A stretch of 64,000 bases of DNA from Solirubrobacter soli DSM 22325 (GTDB lineage Bacteria; Actinomycetota; Thermoleophilia; Solirubrobacterales; Solirubrobacteraceae): the NCBI RefSeq assembly GCF_000423665.1, contig NZ_KE384069.1:609588-673587 (forward strand). Reading direction: 5' to 3'. Both the position numbers and the translations under genes were made by a program. Under the pieces are notes generated by a model. It had not been told where the DNA came from. It saw only the letters and a program-made list of their open reading frames with translations, and did not search any database. This document shows, in pieces, positions 25,295 through 33,201 of this stretch (its first letter is position 1; every line of letters begins with the position of its first letter).

Positions 25295-26355
25295 TGGCCC
25301 AGGTTCTCGTCCAGCAGCTCAACAAGACGTTCCCCGACGGCACCGTCGCCGTCGAGCGCCTCGACCTCGAGATCCGCGACGGCGAGCTGTTCGTCATGCT
25401 CGGCCCGTCGGGCTGCGGCAAGACGACGACGCTGCGGATCATCGCCGGCCTCGAGGAGGAGACGGCGGGCACCGTCACGATCGGCGACGAGGTCGTCACC
25501 GGCCTGCGCCCGTCGCAGCGCGACATCGCGATGGTGTTCCAGTTCTACGCGCTGTATCCGCACCTCACCGTGCGCGACAACATGGCGTTCCCGCTGCGCG
25601 CCGCGAAGGCGCCCGAGTCGGAGATCAACGAGCGCGTCGCCGAGGCCGCCCGGATGCTCCAGCTCGAGCCGTACCTGCAGCGCAAGCCGAGCAAGCTCTC
25701 CGGCGGCGAGCAGCAGCGCGTCGCGCTGGGCCGCGCGATGGTGCGCCACCCGAAGGCGTTCCTGATGGACGAGCCGCTGACCAACCTCGACGCCGAGCTG
25801 CGCGCCGACATGCGCGCCGAGGTCAAGCACGTCCAGCAGCGCTTGAACACGACGATGATCTACGTCACGCACGATCAGACCGAGGCGATGGCGCTGGGTC
25901 ACCGGATCGCGATCCTCAACAAGGGCAAGCTCGAGCAGCTCGGCGCCCCGATGGAGGTCTACGAGCGCCCGGCGACGCTGTTCGCGGCGCGTTTCATCGG
26001 CTCGCCGCCGATGAACCTGGTCGAGGCCGAGGTGACCAACGGGCACCTGACCGCGGCCGGCGGGCTGAAGATCGGCGCGCCCGAGGGGCTGCAGCGCGGC
26101 CAGAAGGTCATCGCCGGCGTGCGGCCCGAGCGCTTCAGCGTCGCCGCCGACGGCGACGGCGCGCGTGGCCGCGTCGTCTCCAAGGAGGCGCTGGGCGACG
26201 AGACGATCTACGTCGTCGAGACCGAGGCCGGTCTTCTGAACGTGCGCATGCCGCCGACCGCCCGCTTCGACGAGGAGCAGGCCGTGACGGTCACCCACGT
26301 CGGCGCTCCCCCGCCCGCCTATGACCCGCAGTCCGAGCAGGTGATCAGCAAATGA
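25294..26355 (+). CDS. ABC transporter ATP-binding protein 1 (MalK/UgpC type)
   Basis: 353 residues. Complete ATPase set: Walker A GPSGCGKTT (about 38-46), Q-loop MVFQFYALYPHLTV, signature LSGGEQQRVALGRA, Walker B AFLMDEPLTNLD and switch His in YVTHDQTEAM. A C-terminal TOBE/OB domain (about 240-350) is present, as in MalK/UgpC, and may carry regulatory contacts. It overlaps the second ATPase gene by 4 bp (ATGA), so the importer probably uses an ATPase heterodimer, as in the GlpS/GlpT glycerol system. Confidence 0.93.
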   Translation: MAQVLVQQLNKTFPDGTVAVERLDLEIRDGELFVMLGPSGCGKTTTLRIIAGLEEETAGTVTIGDEVVTGLRPSQRDIAMVFQFYALYPHLTVRDNMAFPLRAAKAPESEINERVAEAARMLQLEPYLQRKPSKLSGGEQQRVALGRAMVRHPKAFLMDEPLTNLDAELRADMRAEVKHVQQRLNTTMIYVTHDQTEAMALGHRIAILNKGKLEQLGAPMEVYERPATLFAARFIGSPPMNLVEAEVTNGHLTAAGGLKIGAPEGLQRGQKVIAGVRPERFSVAADGDGARGRVVSKEALGDETIYVVETEAGLLNVRMPPTARFDEEQAVTVTHVGAPPPAYDPQSEQVISK

Positions 26356-27422
26356 CCCCCTCAGCGATCGTCGCGAGCGGCGTCTCGAAGTCCTTCGGCG
26401 ACGTCGAGGCCCTCAAGCACCTCGAGCTCGACATCGCGGAGGGCGCGTTCTTCGTGCTCCTCGGCCCGTCGGGCGCGGGCAAGACCACGACGCTGCGGGT
26501 GATCGCCGGCCTCGAGTCGCCGGACACCGGCTCGGTGCACCTGCACGGGATCGACGCGACGCGGGCGACGCCCGCCGAGCGCGACCTGGCGATGGTGTTC
26601 CAGTCCTACGCGCTGTACCCGAAGCAGACGGCGGGCGAGAACATCGCCTCGCCGCTGCGTGCCCGCAAGCTCTCCAAGGCCGACATCGACGCGCAGGTCA
26701 AGCGCGTGGCCGAGCTGCTGCACATCGAGGAGCTGCTCAACCGCCATCCGGCGCAGATGTCGGGCGGCCAGATGCAGCGCGTGGCGCTCGGGCGCGCGCT
26801 CGTGCGCGACCCGCGCGCGTTCCTGATGGACGAGCCGCTGACGAACCTCGACCTGAAGCTGCGGGTCGAGATGCGCACCGAGCTCACCCGCATCCACCGT
26901 TCGCTGGGCCGGACGTTCCTGTACGTCACCAACGACCAGGTCGAGGCCATGTCGATGGCCGACCAGGTCGCGGTGCTGCGGGAGGGGACGATCCAGCAGG
27001 TCGGCTCGCCGACCGAGATCTACGACCACCCGGCGAACCGCTGGGTGGCCACATTCGTCGGCTCGCCTCGCATGAACCTCCTCAAGTGCAAGGCGAACGG
27101 GCGACTCGAGGGTCAAGGGTGGTCGCTCCCGAATCCCGGTTTCGGGATTCAGGGCGACCGCCCGGCGCTCTTCGGTGTGCGCTCGGAGGACCTCTCGCTC
27201 GACGTGCGCGAGGAGTCGTCCGCGCTGGCCGGCACGGTCTACGCCGTCGAGCCGCTCGGCGACCGCACGCTCGTCGACGTCGAGATCGGCGACCAGCGAA
27301 TCGTCATCAAGGCCCCACCCACGGCCACTTTCAAGATCGGTGAGGAGGTGCGGGCGGCGGTCGACATGGACCGCGTGCACCTGTTCGACGCCGATTCGGA
27401 GTCGGCGATCGCGAGGTCGTGA
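26352..27422 (+). CDS. ABC transporter ATP-binding protein 2, switch His replaced by Asn
   Basis: 356 residues, paralogue of the preceding ATPase. Walker A GPSGAGKTTT, signature MSGGQMQRVALGRA and Walker B FLMDEPLTNLD are intact, but the H-loop reads YVTNDQVEAM with Asn where MalK has the switch histidine. The site completed by this subunit may hydrolyse ATP poorly, as in other asymmetric ABC pairs. A TOBE domain follows. The stop overlaps the GTG start of the DeoR gene (GTGA). Confidence 0.92.
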   Translation: MTPSAIVASGVSKSFGDVEALKHLELDIAEGAFFVLLGPSGAGKTTTLRVIAGLESPDTGSVHLHGIDATRATPAERDLAMVFQSYALYPKQTAGENIASPLRARKLSKADIDAQVKRVAELLHIEELLNRHPAQMSGGQMQRVALGRALVRDPRAFLMDEPLTNLDLKLRVEMRTELTRIHRSLGRTFLYVTNDQVEAMSMADQVAVLREGTIQQVGSPTEIYDHPANRWVATFVGSPRMNLLKCKANGRLEGQGWSLPNPGFGIQGDRPALFGVRSEDLSLDVREESSALAGTVYAVEPLGDRTLVDVEIGDQRIVIKAPPTATFKIGEEVRAAVDMDRVHLFDADSESAIARS

Positions 27423-28243
27423 TCGACGCCCCGCTCCCCCCAGTTCTGCGGCGGGCGCGGATCCTCGAGCGTGTCCAGCGAGACGGCGGCGCGTCGCTCG
27501 CGGAGCTCGCGTCCGAGCACGCCGTCTCGCCGGTCACGGTGCACCGCGACCTGGAGCTCCTCTCTGGCGAGGGGCTCCTGGAGCGGGTGCGCGGTGGGGC
27601 GCGATCGCTGCCCGACACGCGGCCGAAGATCGAGACGGCGTGGAACGCCCGCGTGCGCGAGGCGGCGAACGAGAAGGACTCGATCGCCGTCCGGGCGCGC
27701 GAGCTGGTCGAAGACGGCTCGACGATCTTCGTCGACGCGTCCTCGACGGGCCTGGCGCTGGCGCGGGCGCTCGAGCTGCGCCCGCCGACCGAGCTGACGC
27801 TGGTGACGAACTCGCCGGCGATCGCGCTCGGGCTGACGGCGGACACGATCCACGTGATCGTGCCGCCGGGCGAGCTCAACCAGCACATGCGGGTGCTCAC
27901 CGGGCGCTGGACGGTCGACTTCCTGGTCGAGCTGAACATCTCGGTGGCGTTCATCTCCGCCGCCGGGATCACGCTCGAGCACGGGTTGACGACCTCGCGC
28001 TCGGCGCTGGCGGACACGCTGAACGCGGCCGCGGGGGCGGCGAAGACGAAGGTCGGCCTGCTCGACTCGAGCAAGTTCAAGCGCTCGTCGCTGCTGACGG
28101 TGCGCTCGGCGCAGTCGCTGGACCTGATCATCACCGACGACGGGCTGGACTCGACGACCGTCGCCGAGTTCCGTGCGGCGGGCGTGAACCTCGTCGTCGC
28201 CGATCGCGTCGCCGCGTTCGACGAGGACTACGACGCCGACTAA
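27419..28243 (+). CDS. DeoR-family transcriptional regulator
   Basis: 274 residues. N-terminal HTH (RRARILERVQRDGGASLAEL, then VSPVTVHRDLELLSGEGLLERVRGGA) and a C-terminal sugar-phosphate sensor domain of the DeoRC type, with DASSTGLALARAL and the LTLVTNSPAIA strand. DeoR regulators usually repress sugar or polyol operons and respond to a phosphorylated catabolite. As last gene of the importer operon it is probably the local regulator, and the TGCAA boxes at 21851-21919 are candidate targets. It overlaps the convergent STAS gene by 4 bp. Confidence 0.9.
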   Translation: MIDAPLPPVLRRARILERVQRDGGASLAELASEHAVSPVTVHRDLELLSGEGLLERVRGGARSLPDTRPKIETAWNARVREAANEKDSIAVRARELVEDGSTIFVDASSTGLALARALELRPPTELTLVTNSPAIALGLTADTIHVIVPPGELNQHMRVLTGRWTVDFLVELNISVAFISAAGITLEHGLTTSRSALADTLNAAAGAAKTKVGLLDSSKFKRSSLLTVRSAQSLDLIITDDGLDSTTVAEFRAAGVNLVVADRVAAFDEDYDAD

Positions 28244-28575
28244 GCGGCGTCTTCGAACGGCAGGATGCTCAACGTCTGGGTCAGCTCGAGCAGGCGCTGA
28301 ACCGGCGGCTGCAGCGGCCCGCGGAGCTTGACGTTCGGGTACTCGCGAGCGGCGCCCAGCAAGGTCCGCAGCCCGGTCGAGTCCATGAACGCGAGCTCGG
28401 AGAGATCCAGCACCGCCGCGCGGCCTTCCAGCCGCCCCAGCGCCTGGTTGAGCTGCGGCTCGGAGACGAGATCGAGCTCACCGGAGACGCTGAGCACGAC
28501 GCCGTCAGCGCCGTCCTCGACGGTGACGTCGAAGCGAGGTGGCCGGAAGGCCCCCGGATCGGGCTCCGCGCTCAT
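28240..28575 (-). CDS. STAS-domain anti-anti-sigma factor
   Basis: 111 residues. A single STAS domain with the phosphorylation motif MDSTGLRTLL, matching the D-S-[ST]-G site of SpoIIAA/RsbV-like antagonists. Such proteins bind an anti-sigma kinase when dephosphorylated and so release a sigma factor. No partner kinase or sigma factor is adjacent; the ECF factor at 57.5 kb is of a different class. ATG at 28575 is only 21 bp from the start of the divergent MFS gene, so the promoters overlap. Confidence 0.9.
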   Translation of the reverse strand: MSAEPDPGAFRPPRFDVTVEDGADGVVLSVSGELDLVSEPQLNQALGRLEGRAAVLDLSELAFMDSTGLRTLLGAAREYPNVKLRGPLQPPVQRLLELTQTLSILPFEDAA

Positions 28576-28596
28576 GGTCCTGCATGATGCCAGGCA

Positions 28597-29820
28597 GTGA
28601 CCCTCGTCGCTGCTGAGATTCCCGTCCGCCGGAACACGCTGCTGCTCGCGATCGCGATGGCGGTGTACTCGAGCGTGCTCCAGCTCGTGGCCGCGGTCTC
28701 GTCGCTCACGTTCGTGCTGGTGACCGGGGTGGAGGGACTGCTCGGGCTCGGCCCGGCGATCTTCCTCGTCGCGTCCGGGCTCGCGGCCGTGCCCGCCGGG
28801 CGGCTGATGGACCGGATCGGGCGCCGGCCGGTCGTTTCCGCCGGGTACCTGAGCGCGGCGGTCGGCTGCTCGCTGACCGCGCTGGCGACGAACCTCGGGT
28901 CGGCGCCGCTGCTGATCGTCGGCTTCGCCCTGACGGGCGCCGCCAACGGCACGGCGCTGCTGATCCGCACCGCGGCGGGGGACATGTACCCCGCCGAGCG
29001 GCGGGCGCGCGGGATCTCGTACGTGTTGTTCGGCAGCGTGTTCGGGGCGATCCTCGGGCCCGCGGTGTTCGGGCCGCTGTTCTCCGGCCGCGAGGTCGAC
29101 GCGGGGACGCTGACCGTCCCGTGGCTGGTCGCGGCGGGGATCAGCGTCGTCCCGGCCGTGCTGGTCTGGTTCGTGCGCCCGGACCCGAAGCAGATCGCCG
29201 AGCTGCTCGCGGAGGACAGCGGGCCGGCATTGCCCGCCGCGCCGTTGAAGGTGATCCTCCGCCGCCCCGGCGTCCGGCCCGCGATGCTCGCGGCGCTGGC
29301 GAGCTTCGGCGTGATGGTGTCGGTGATGAACCTGTCCGGCTATGTGGTGGTCGAGCACCACCATCACGCGCAGGCGGACATCTTCCCCGTGATCGGCGCC
29401 CACGTGCTCGGGATGTACGCGCTGGTGCTGTTCGTGGGCGCGCTGATCGACCGGATCGGCCGCGGGCCTGCGCTCGGCGGAGGGCTCTGCGTGATGGCCG
29501 TCTCGACGTTCGGGTTGATGTTCTTCGACAGCGTCTTCGCCACCGCGGTGCTGCTGTTCGGGCTCGGCGTGGGGTGGAACCTGAGCTTCGTGGCGGCGAC
29601 CGCGCAGATGGTCGATCTCACCAGTCCGTCCGAGCGTGGGCGGTTGGTCGGCTTCAACGACCTGCTGTCCGCGCTGTTCGGTGCGTCGCTCGCGCTGCTC
29701 GGCGGGTTCGCGCTCGACGTGCTCGGTGTGGCGGCGCTGGCGATCGGCGCGACGGCGATCGTCGCGGCGCCCGTGGTCTGGCTGCTCGGGCACCGGACGC
29801 CGCAATCAGTGCCTTCATGA
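28597..29820 (+). CDS. Major facilitator superfamily transporter
   Basis: 407 residues with about twelve membrane segments. The MFS loop signature appears between segments 2 and 3 as GRLMDRIGRRPVVS, and again in the second half as GALIDRIGRGPALGG. Substrate unknown; the overall pattern suits a drug or metabolite exporter. The start is a GTG with no convincing ribosome binding site. A His-rich loop (VVEHHHHAQAD) near the middle is unusual and could bind metal. Followed after 46 bases by an MMPL transporter on the same strand. Confidence 0.88.
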   Translation: MTLVAAEIPVRRNTLLLAIAMAVYSSVLQLVAAVSSLTFVLVTGVEGLLGLGPAIFLVASGLAAVPAGRLMDRIGRRPVVSAGYLSAAVGCSLTALATNLGSAPLLIVGFALTGAANGTALLIRTAAGDMYPAERRARGISYVLFGSVFGAILGPAVFGPLFSGREVDAGTLTVPWLVAAGISVVPAVLVWFVRPDPKQIAELLAEDSGPALPAAPLKVILRRPGVRPAMLAALASFGVMVSVMNLSGYVVVEHHHHAQADIFPVIGAHVLGMYALVLFVGALIDRIGRGPALGGGLCVMAVSTFGLMFFDSVFATAVLLFGLGVGWNLSFVAATAQMVDLTSPSERGRLVGFNDLLSALFGASLALLGGFALDVLGVAALAIGATAIVAAPVVWLLGHRTPQSVPS

Positions 29821-29866
29821 GTACTCTGTGGCGCCTCCCCACTCTCCGAGCTCCCCAGGAGAACAG

Positions 29867-32041
29867 ATGTCTGAGCTTCTCGCGCGCCTCGCGCGCACCT
29901 TGACCCACCGCTGGAAGATCAGCGCGGTGGGTGCGTTCCTGGTCATCGTCCTGATCGGCATCGCCGCCGGTGCGGGCGGCAAGGCCGCCGACGACTTCTC
30001 GGCGCCCGGCACCGAGACCCAGAAGGCGATCGATCTCTTCAAGGCCCACAGCCCGGCGTTCGCCGGTGCCGACTCCACGCTCGTCTTCAACGTCGACCAG
30101 GGCAAGATCACCGATCCCGGCCCGAAGGAAGCGGTCCAGACCGCGTTGGCGAAGGTCAAGACGCTCAAGGGCGTCGTCGACGTCGGCGACCCGTTCGCCG
30201 AGGGCGGGACGATCTCGCCCGACGGCCGCCTCGCGTCGGTCGACGTCCGCTACAGCACCGATCCGAGCGCGATCAAGAAGCCCGATGGCGAGGCGCTGAT
30301 CGCCGCCGGCGAGCTCGCGGAGAACAACGGCGTGCACTTCTCCGCCCGCGGCATGCTGATCGACGTCGGCTCCGAGCAGGACGCCCCGGTCGGCGAGCTG
30401 ATCGGCGTCTTCATCGCGATCTTCCTGCTGACGTTCCTGTTCCGCTCGTGGGTGGCGATGGTGGCCACGCTCGTCGGCGCGCTGATCGGCGTGGCCATCG
30501 GGCAGACCCTGCTGATCGCGCTCGCGGCACCGCTGGACCTGCCGGCGTTCGCATCGGTGATCGCGTCGATGCTCGGGCTCGGCGCGGGCATCGACTACGC
30601 GCTGCTGATCATCGGGCGCTACCGCGAGCAGGTCGCGGCGGGGGACAGCCGGCGCGACGCGTCGGCGAAGTCGGCCGCGACGTCCGGCGCGTCCGTGGTC
30701 GCCGCCGGCCTCGTGGTGATGCTCGCGATCGCCGGCCTGCTCGTGATCGGCATCCCGTTCATCGGCAAGCTCGGCCTCGCCGCGGCGATCGCGGTCGGCG
30801 CGGTCGTCGTGTCGGCGATCACGATCCTGCCGATCATGATCGGCGCGCTCGGCCGCTGGCTGACGCCCAAGAAGCCCGAGCACGTGCTGCCGTCGCCGGC
30901 GTTCGCCCGCTGGGGCGAGATCGTCACCGCGCGCCCGTGGCTGTCGATCGCGGGCGGCGTGCTCATCCTCCTGGTCTTCGCGGCGCCGGTCACCCAGCTG
31001 CGGCTCGGTCAGCCCGACGACGGCAACCAGCCGGCGAGCAAGCTCCAGCGGGTCGCCTACGACCGGCTCTCGGATGCGTTCGGCCCGGGTTCGAACGGCC
31101 CGTTCCTGCTCGCGGTCGACATCCCGAAGGGCGGGGCGGACAACCAAGCGCAGCTCGACACGCTGCAGAAGGCCGTCGCCGGCGCCTCCGGCATGGCCCA
31201 GGTCGCGCCCGCCGCGATCAGCCAGGACGGCGAGATGGCGACGATCTTCGCCATCCCGAAGACCGCCCCGCAGGATCAGGCGACGAGCGACCTGCTCGCG
31301 GACCTGCGCCAGAACGTCATCCCCAAGGCCGTGTCCGGCACGCCGCTGAAGGTCTACGTCGGCGGCAACACGGCCGGTTTCGAGGACTTCTCGGACAAGG
31401 TCGCCTCGCGCCTGCCGGTGTTCATCGCGGTCGTGATCGGCCTGTCGGTGCTGCTGTTGATCATGGCGTTCCGCTCGCTCTGGATCCCGCTCGTGTCGGC
31501 CGTGTTCAACCTCTTGAGCGTGGGTGCCGCCTACGGCGTGGTGACGGCGGTCTTCCAGGAGGGCGTGGGCGCGAGCCTGCTCGGCGTCGAGTCCGGAATC
31601 CCGATCGTCTCGTTCATCCCGGTGATGATGTTCGCGATCCTGTTCGGCTTGAGCATGGATTACAACGTCTTCCTGCTCTCACGCATCCACGAGGCCTACA
31701 ACGAGGGCGACCGCCCGCGCGAGAGCGTCATCCACGGCCTGTCGCGGATCGGCAAGGTGATCCTGTTCGCCGGCCTGATCATGGCCTCGGTCTTCCTGGC
31801 GTTCGTGACGCAGCCCGACGTGATCGCGAAGATGTTCGGCCTCGGCCTGGGCCTCGCGGTCCTGATCGACGTGCTGATCGTCCGCATGGTCATCGCCCCG
31901 GCGGTGGTCACCCTGCTGGGTGACCGCGCGTGGTGGCTGCCGAACTGGCTTGACCGGATCCTCCCGAACGTGTCGTTGGAGGGCCACTTGGTGGAGGGAC
32001 TGGACGCCAAGGAGGATCGCGAGCTCGCCGGCGTCGCTTAG
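29867..32041 (+). CDS. MMPL (RND-superfamily) membrane transporter
   Basis: 724 residues. ATG at 29867 follows CAGGAGAAC. Two MMPL halves, each with one membrane helix, an extracytoplasmic loop of about 130 residues and a five-helix block. Family motifs include GAGIDYALLIIGRYRE in the first half and GLSMDYNVFLLSRIHE in the second, whose Asp-Tyr pair is the proton-relay site. MmpL-like proteins of actinobacteria export lipids, siderophores or drugs using the proton gradient. It is shorter than mycobacterial MmpL3, lacking its C-terminal tail. Overlaps the convergent response regulator by 4 bp. Confidence 0.92.
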   Translation: MSELLARLARTLTHRWKISAVGAFLVIVLIGIAAGAGGKAADDFSAPGTETQKAIDLFKAHSPAFAGADSTLVFNVDQGKITDPGPKEAVQTALAKVKTLKGVVDVGDPFAEGGTISPDGRLASVDVRYSTDPSAIKKPDGEALIAAGELAENNGVHFSARGMLIDVGSEQDAPVGELIGVFIAIFLLTFLFRSWVAMVATLVGALIGVAIGQTLLIALAAPLDLPAFASVIASMLGLGAGIDYALLIIGRYREQVAAGDSRRDASAKSAATSGASVVAAGLVVMLAIAGLLVIGIPFIGKLGLAAAIAVGAVVVSAITILPIMIGALGRWLTPKKPEHVLPSPAFARWGEIVTARPWLSIAGGVLILLVFAAPVTQLRLGQPDDGNQPASKLQRVAYDRLSDAFGPGSNGPFLLAVDIPKGGADNQAQLDTLQKAVAGASGMAQVAPAAISQDGEMATIFAIPKTAPQDQATSDLLADLRQNVIPKAVSGTPLKVYVGGNTAGFEDFSDKVASRLPVFIAVVIGLSVLLLIMAFRSLWIPLVSAVFNLLSVGAAYGVVTAVFQEGVGASLLGVESGIPIVSFIPVMMFAILFGLSMDYNVFLLSRIHEAYNEGDRPRESVIHGLSRIGKVILFAGLIMASVFLAFVTQPDVIAKMFGLGLGLAVLIDVLIVRMVIAPAVVTLLGDRAWWLPNWLDRILPNVSLEGHLVEGLDAKEDRELAGVA

Positions 32042-32718
32042 AGGTCCATGTCGCCGGTGTGGCCGGGCCGGACGAAGCCGCTCTCGTAGGCGAGCACGAC
32101 GGCCTGGACGCGGCTCCTGACGCCCAGCTTGGTCAGGAGCCGCGTGACGTGGGTCTTCACGGTGGCCTCGCTCAGGCCGAGCTCGTCGGCGAGCGCGGCG
32201 TTGGACATGCCGTGGGCGAGGCGGCGGACGATCTCCTGCTCGCGCGCGGTCAGCGTGAAGAAGCGCGGGCGGAGGTTGGTGCGGACGCCGCCGAGCTGCG
32301 ACTCGACGAGGCGCTTGGCGATCGGCGGCGCGAGCAGCGTGTCGCCGTTCGCGACGGCGCGGACGGCTTCCGCCAGGCGGTCGGCGGCGGCGTCTTTGAG
32401 GAAGAAACCGGTCGCGCCCGCGCGAAGCGCGCGCAGCACGAGGCTGTCGTCGTCGTGGGACGTGACGACCAGGATGCGCGCTCGGCTCCCGGCCGCGACG
32501 ATCCGTTTCGTCGCTTCGATCCCATCCAGGACCGGCATCGCGAGGTCCATCAGGACGACGTCCGGGTGGCTGTTGAGGGCGAGCTCGACGCCCGCGGCGC
32601 CATCGCTCGCCTCACCTGTGACCTCGAGGTCGGGCTGGGCGTCGAGCAGCGCCCGCATGCCGCTGCGGACGAGGACGTGATCGTCGACGAGGACGATGCG
32701 GGTGGGGCGGCGCGTCAC
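32038..32718 (-). CDS. NarL/FixJ-family response regulator
   Basis: About 226 residues. Receiver domain (1-120) with VDDH acidic pair, phospho-acceptor Asp in VVLMDLAMP, Thr/Ser strand VVTSHDD and Lys in GFFLKDA. The LuxR HTH is at the C-terminus (LTAREQEIVRRLAHGMSNAALADELGLSEATVKTHV). The sensor kinase is not in the window, so it is an orphan here. GTG at 32718 overlaps the stop of the cupin gene (GTGA); a second GTG lies one codon upstream. Coupling to a cupin is unusual and suggests the cupin modulates the same response. Confidence 0.92.
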   Translation of the reverse strand: MTRRPTRIVLVDDHVLVRSGMRALLDAQPDLEVTGEASDGAAGVELALNSHPDVVLMDLAMPVLDGIEATKRIVAAGSRARILVVTSHDDDSLVLRALRAGATGFFLKDAAADRLAEAVRAVANGDTLLAPPIAKRLVESQLGGVRTNLRPRFFTLTAREQEIVRRLAHGMSNAALADELGLSEATVKTHVTRLLTKLGVRSRVQAVVLAYESGFVRPGHTGDMDL

Positions 32719-33110
32719 CACGTGGCCGGCACCGCCTGCACGCCGCCGACGGCCAGCAGCGCCGCCCGGTCATCCGGGTCCGTGGCCGGGTCGGCGGCGA
32801 TCGTGAGCAGTTCCTCCAACCCGGCGGGTGCGAGCAGGACGAGCAACCGCGAGCGCGCGTGGGCCCGCATGCGACGCGGCACGCCGCGGTCGAGCGCGCG
32901 CGCATCGCCGCTCTTGAGCGTCACCCGCTCGCGGTCGGCGACCACCTCCACCTCGCCCTCGAGCACATAGAGCACCACGTCCTCCCGGTGCCCCACATGG
33001 GCGGGGATCTCCATCCCTTCCTCCACGCACGCCTCCACGAGCGCGTACTGCCCCTGCGTCGCCCACCCGGCCACGGGCACGACGAGCCTGATCGCGTTCT
33101 CCTGAGTCAT
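32715..33110 (-). CDS. Small cupin-domain protein
   Basis: 131 residues forming one cupin_2 barrel. Motif 1 is degenerate (PAHVGHREDVVLYVLEGEVEV: two His and Glu ligands partly kept) and motif 2 reads GDARALDRGVPRRMRAHARS, lacking the usual His-rich end, so metal binding is doubtful. A short helical tail follows. No signal peptide. Probably a ligand-binding or protective protein rather than an enzyme. Co-transcribed with, and overlapping, the response regulator. Confidence 0.75.
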   Translation of the reverse strand: MTQENAIRLVVPVAGWATQGQYALVEACVEEGMEIPAHVGHREDVVLYVLEGEVEVVADRERVTLKSGDARALDRGVPRRMRAHARSRLLVLLAPAGLEELLTIAADPATDPDDRAALLAVGGVQAVPATW

Positions 33111-33174
33111 CGCCGCCGACTCTCTCGCCGCCGACCCGCGACCGCATCAGGCATTCACCCGAACATCGACCCCA

Positions 33175-33201
33175 ACATAAAGGGGCCTGACCCCTTTATG
33201 T
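33175..33201. repeat. Palindrome ACATAAAGGGG-CCTGA-CCCCTTTATGT
   Basis: Perfect 11-bp arms and a five-base loop. It contains the stop codon of the LuxR (LAL) gene and would serve as its terminator. The core GGGGNCNNACCCC matches the hairpin at 53465-53485. Confidence 0.8.
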
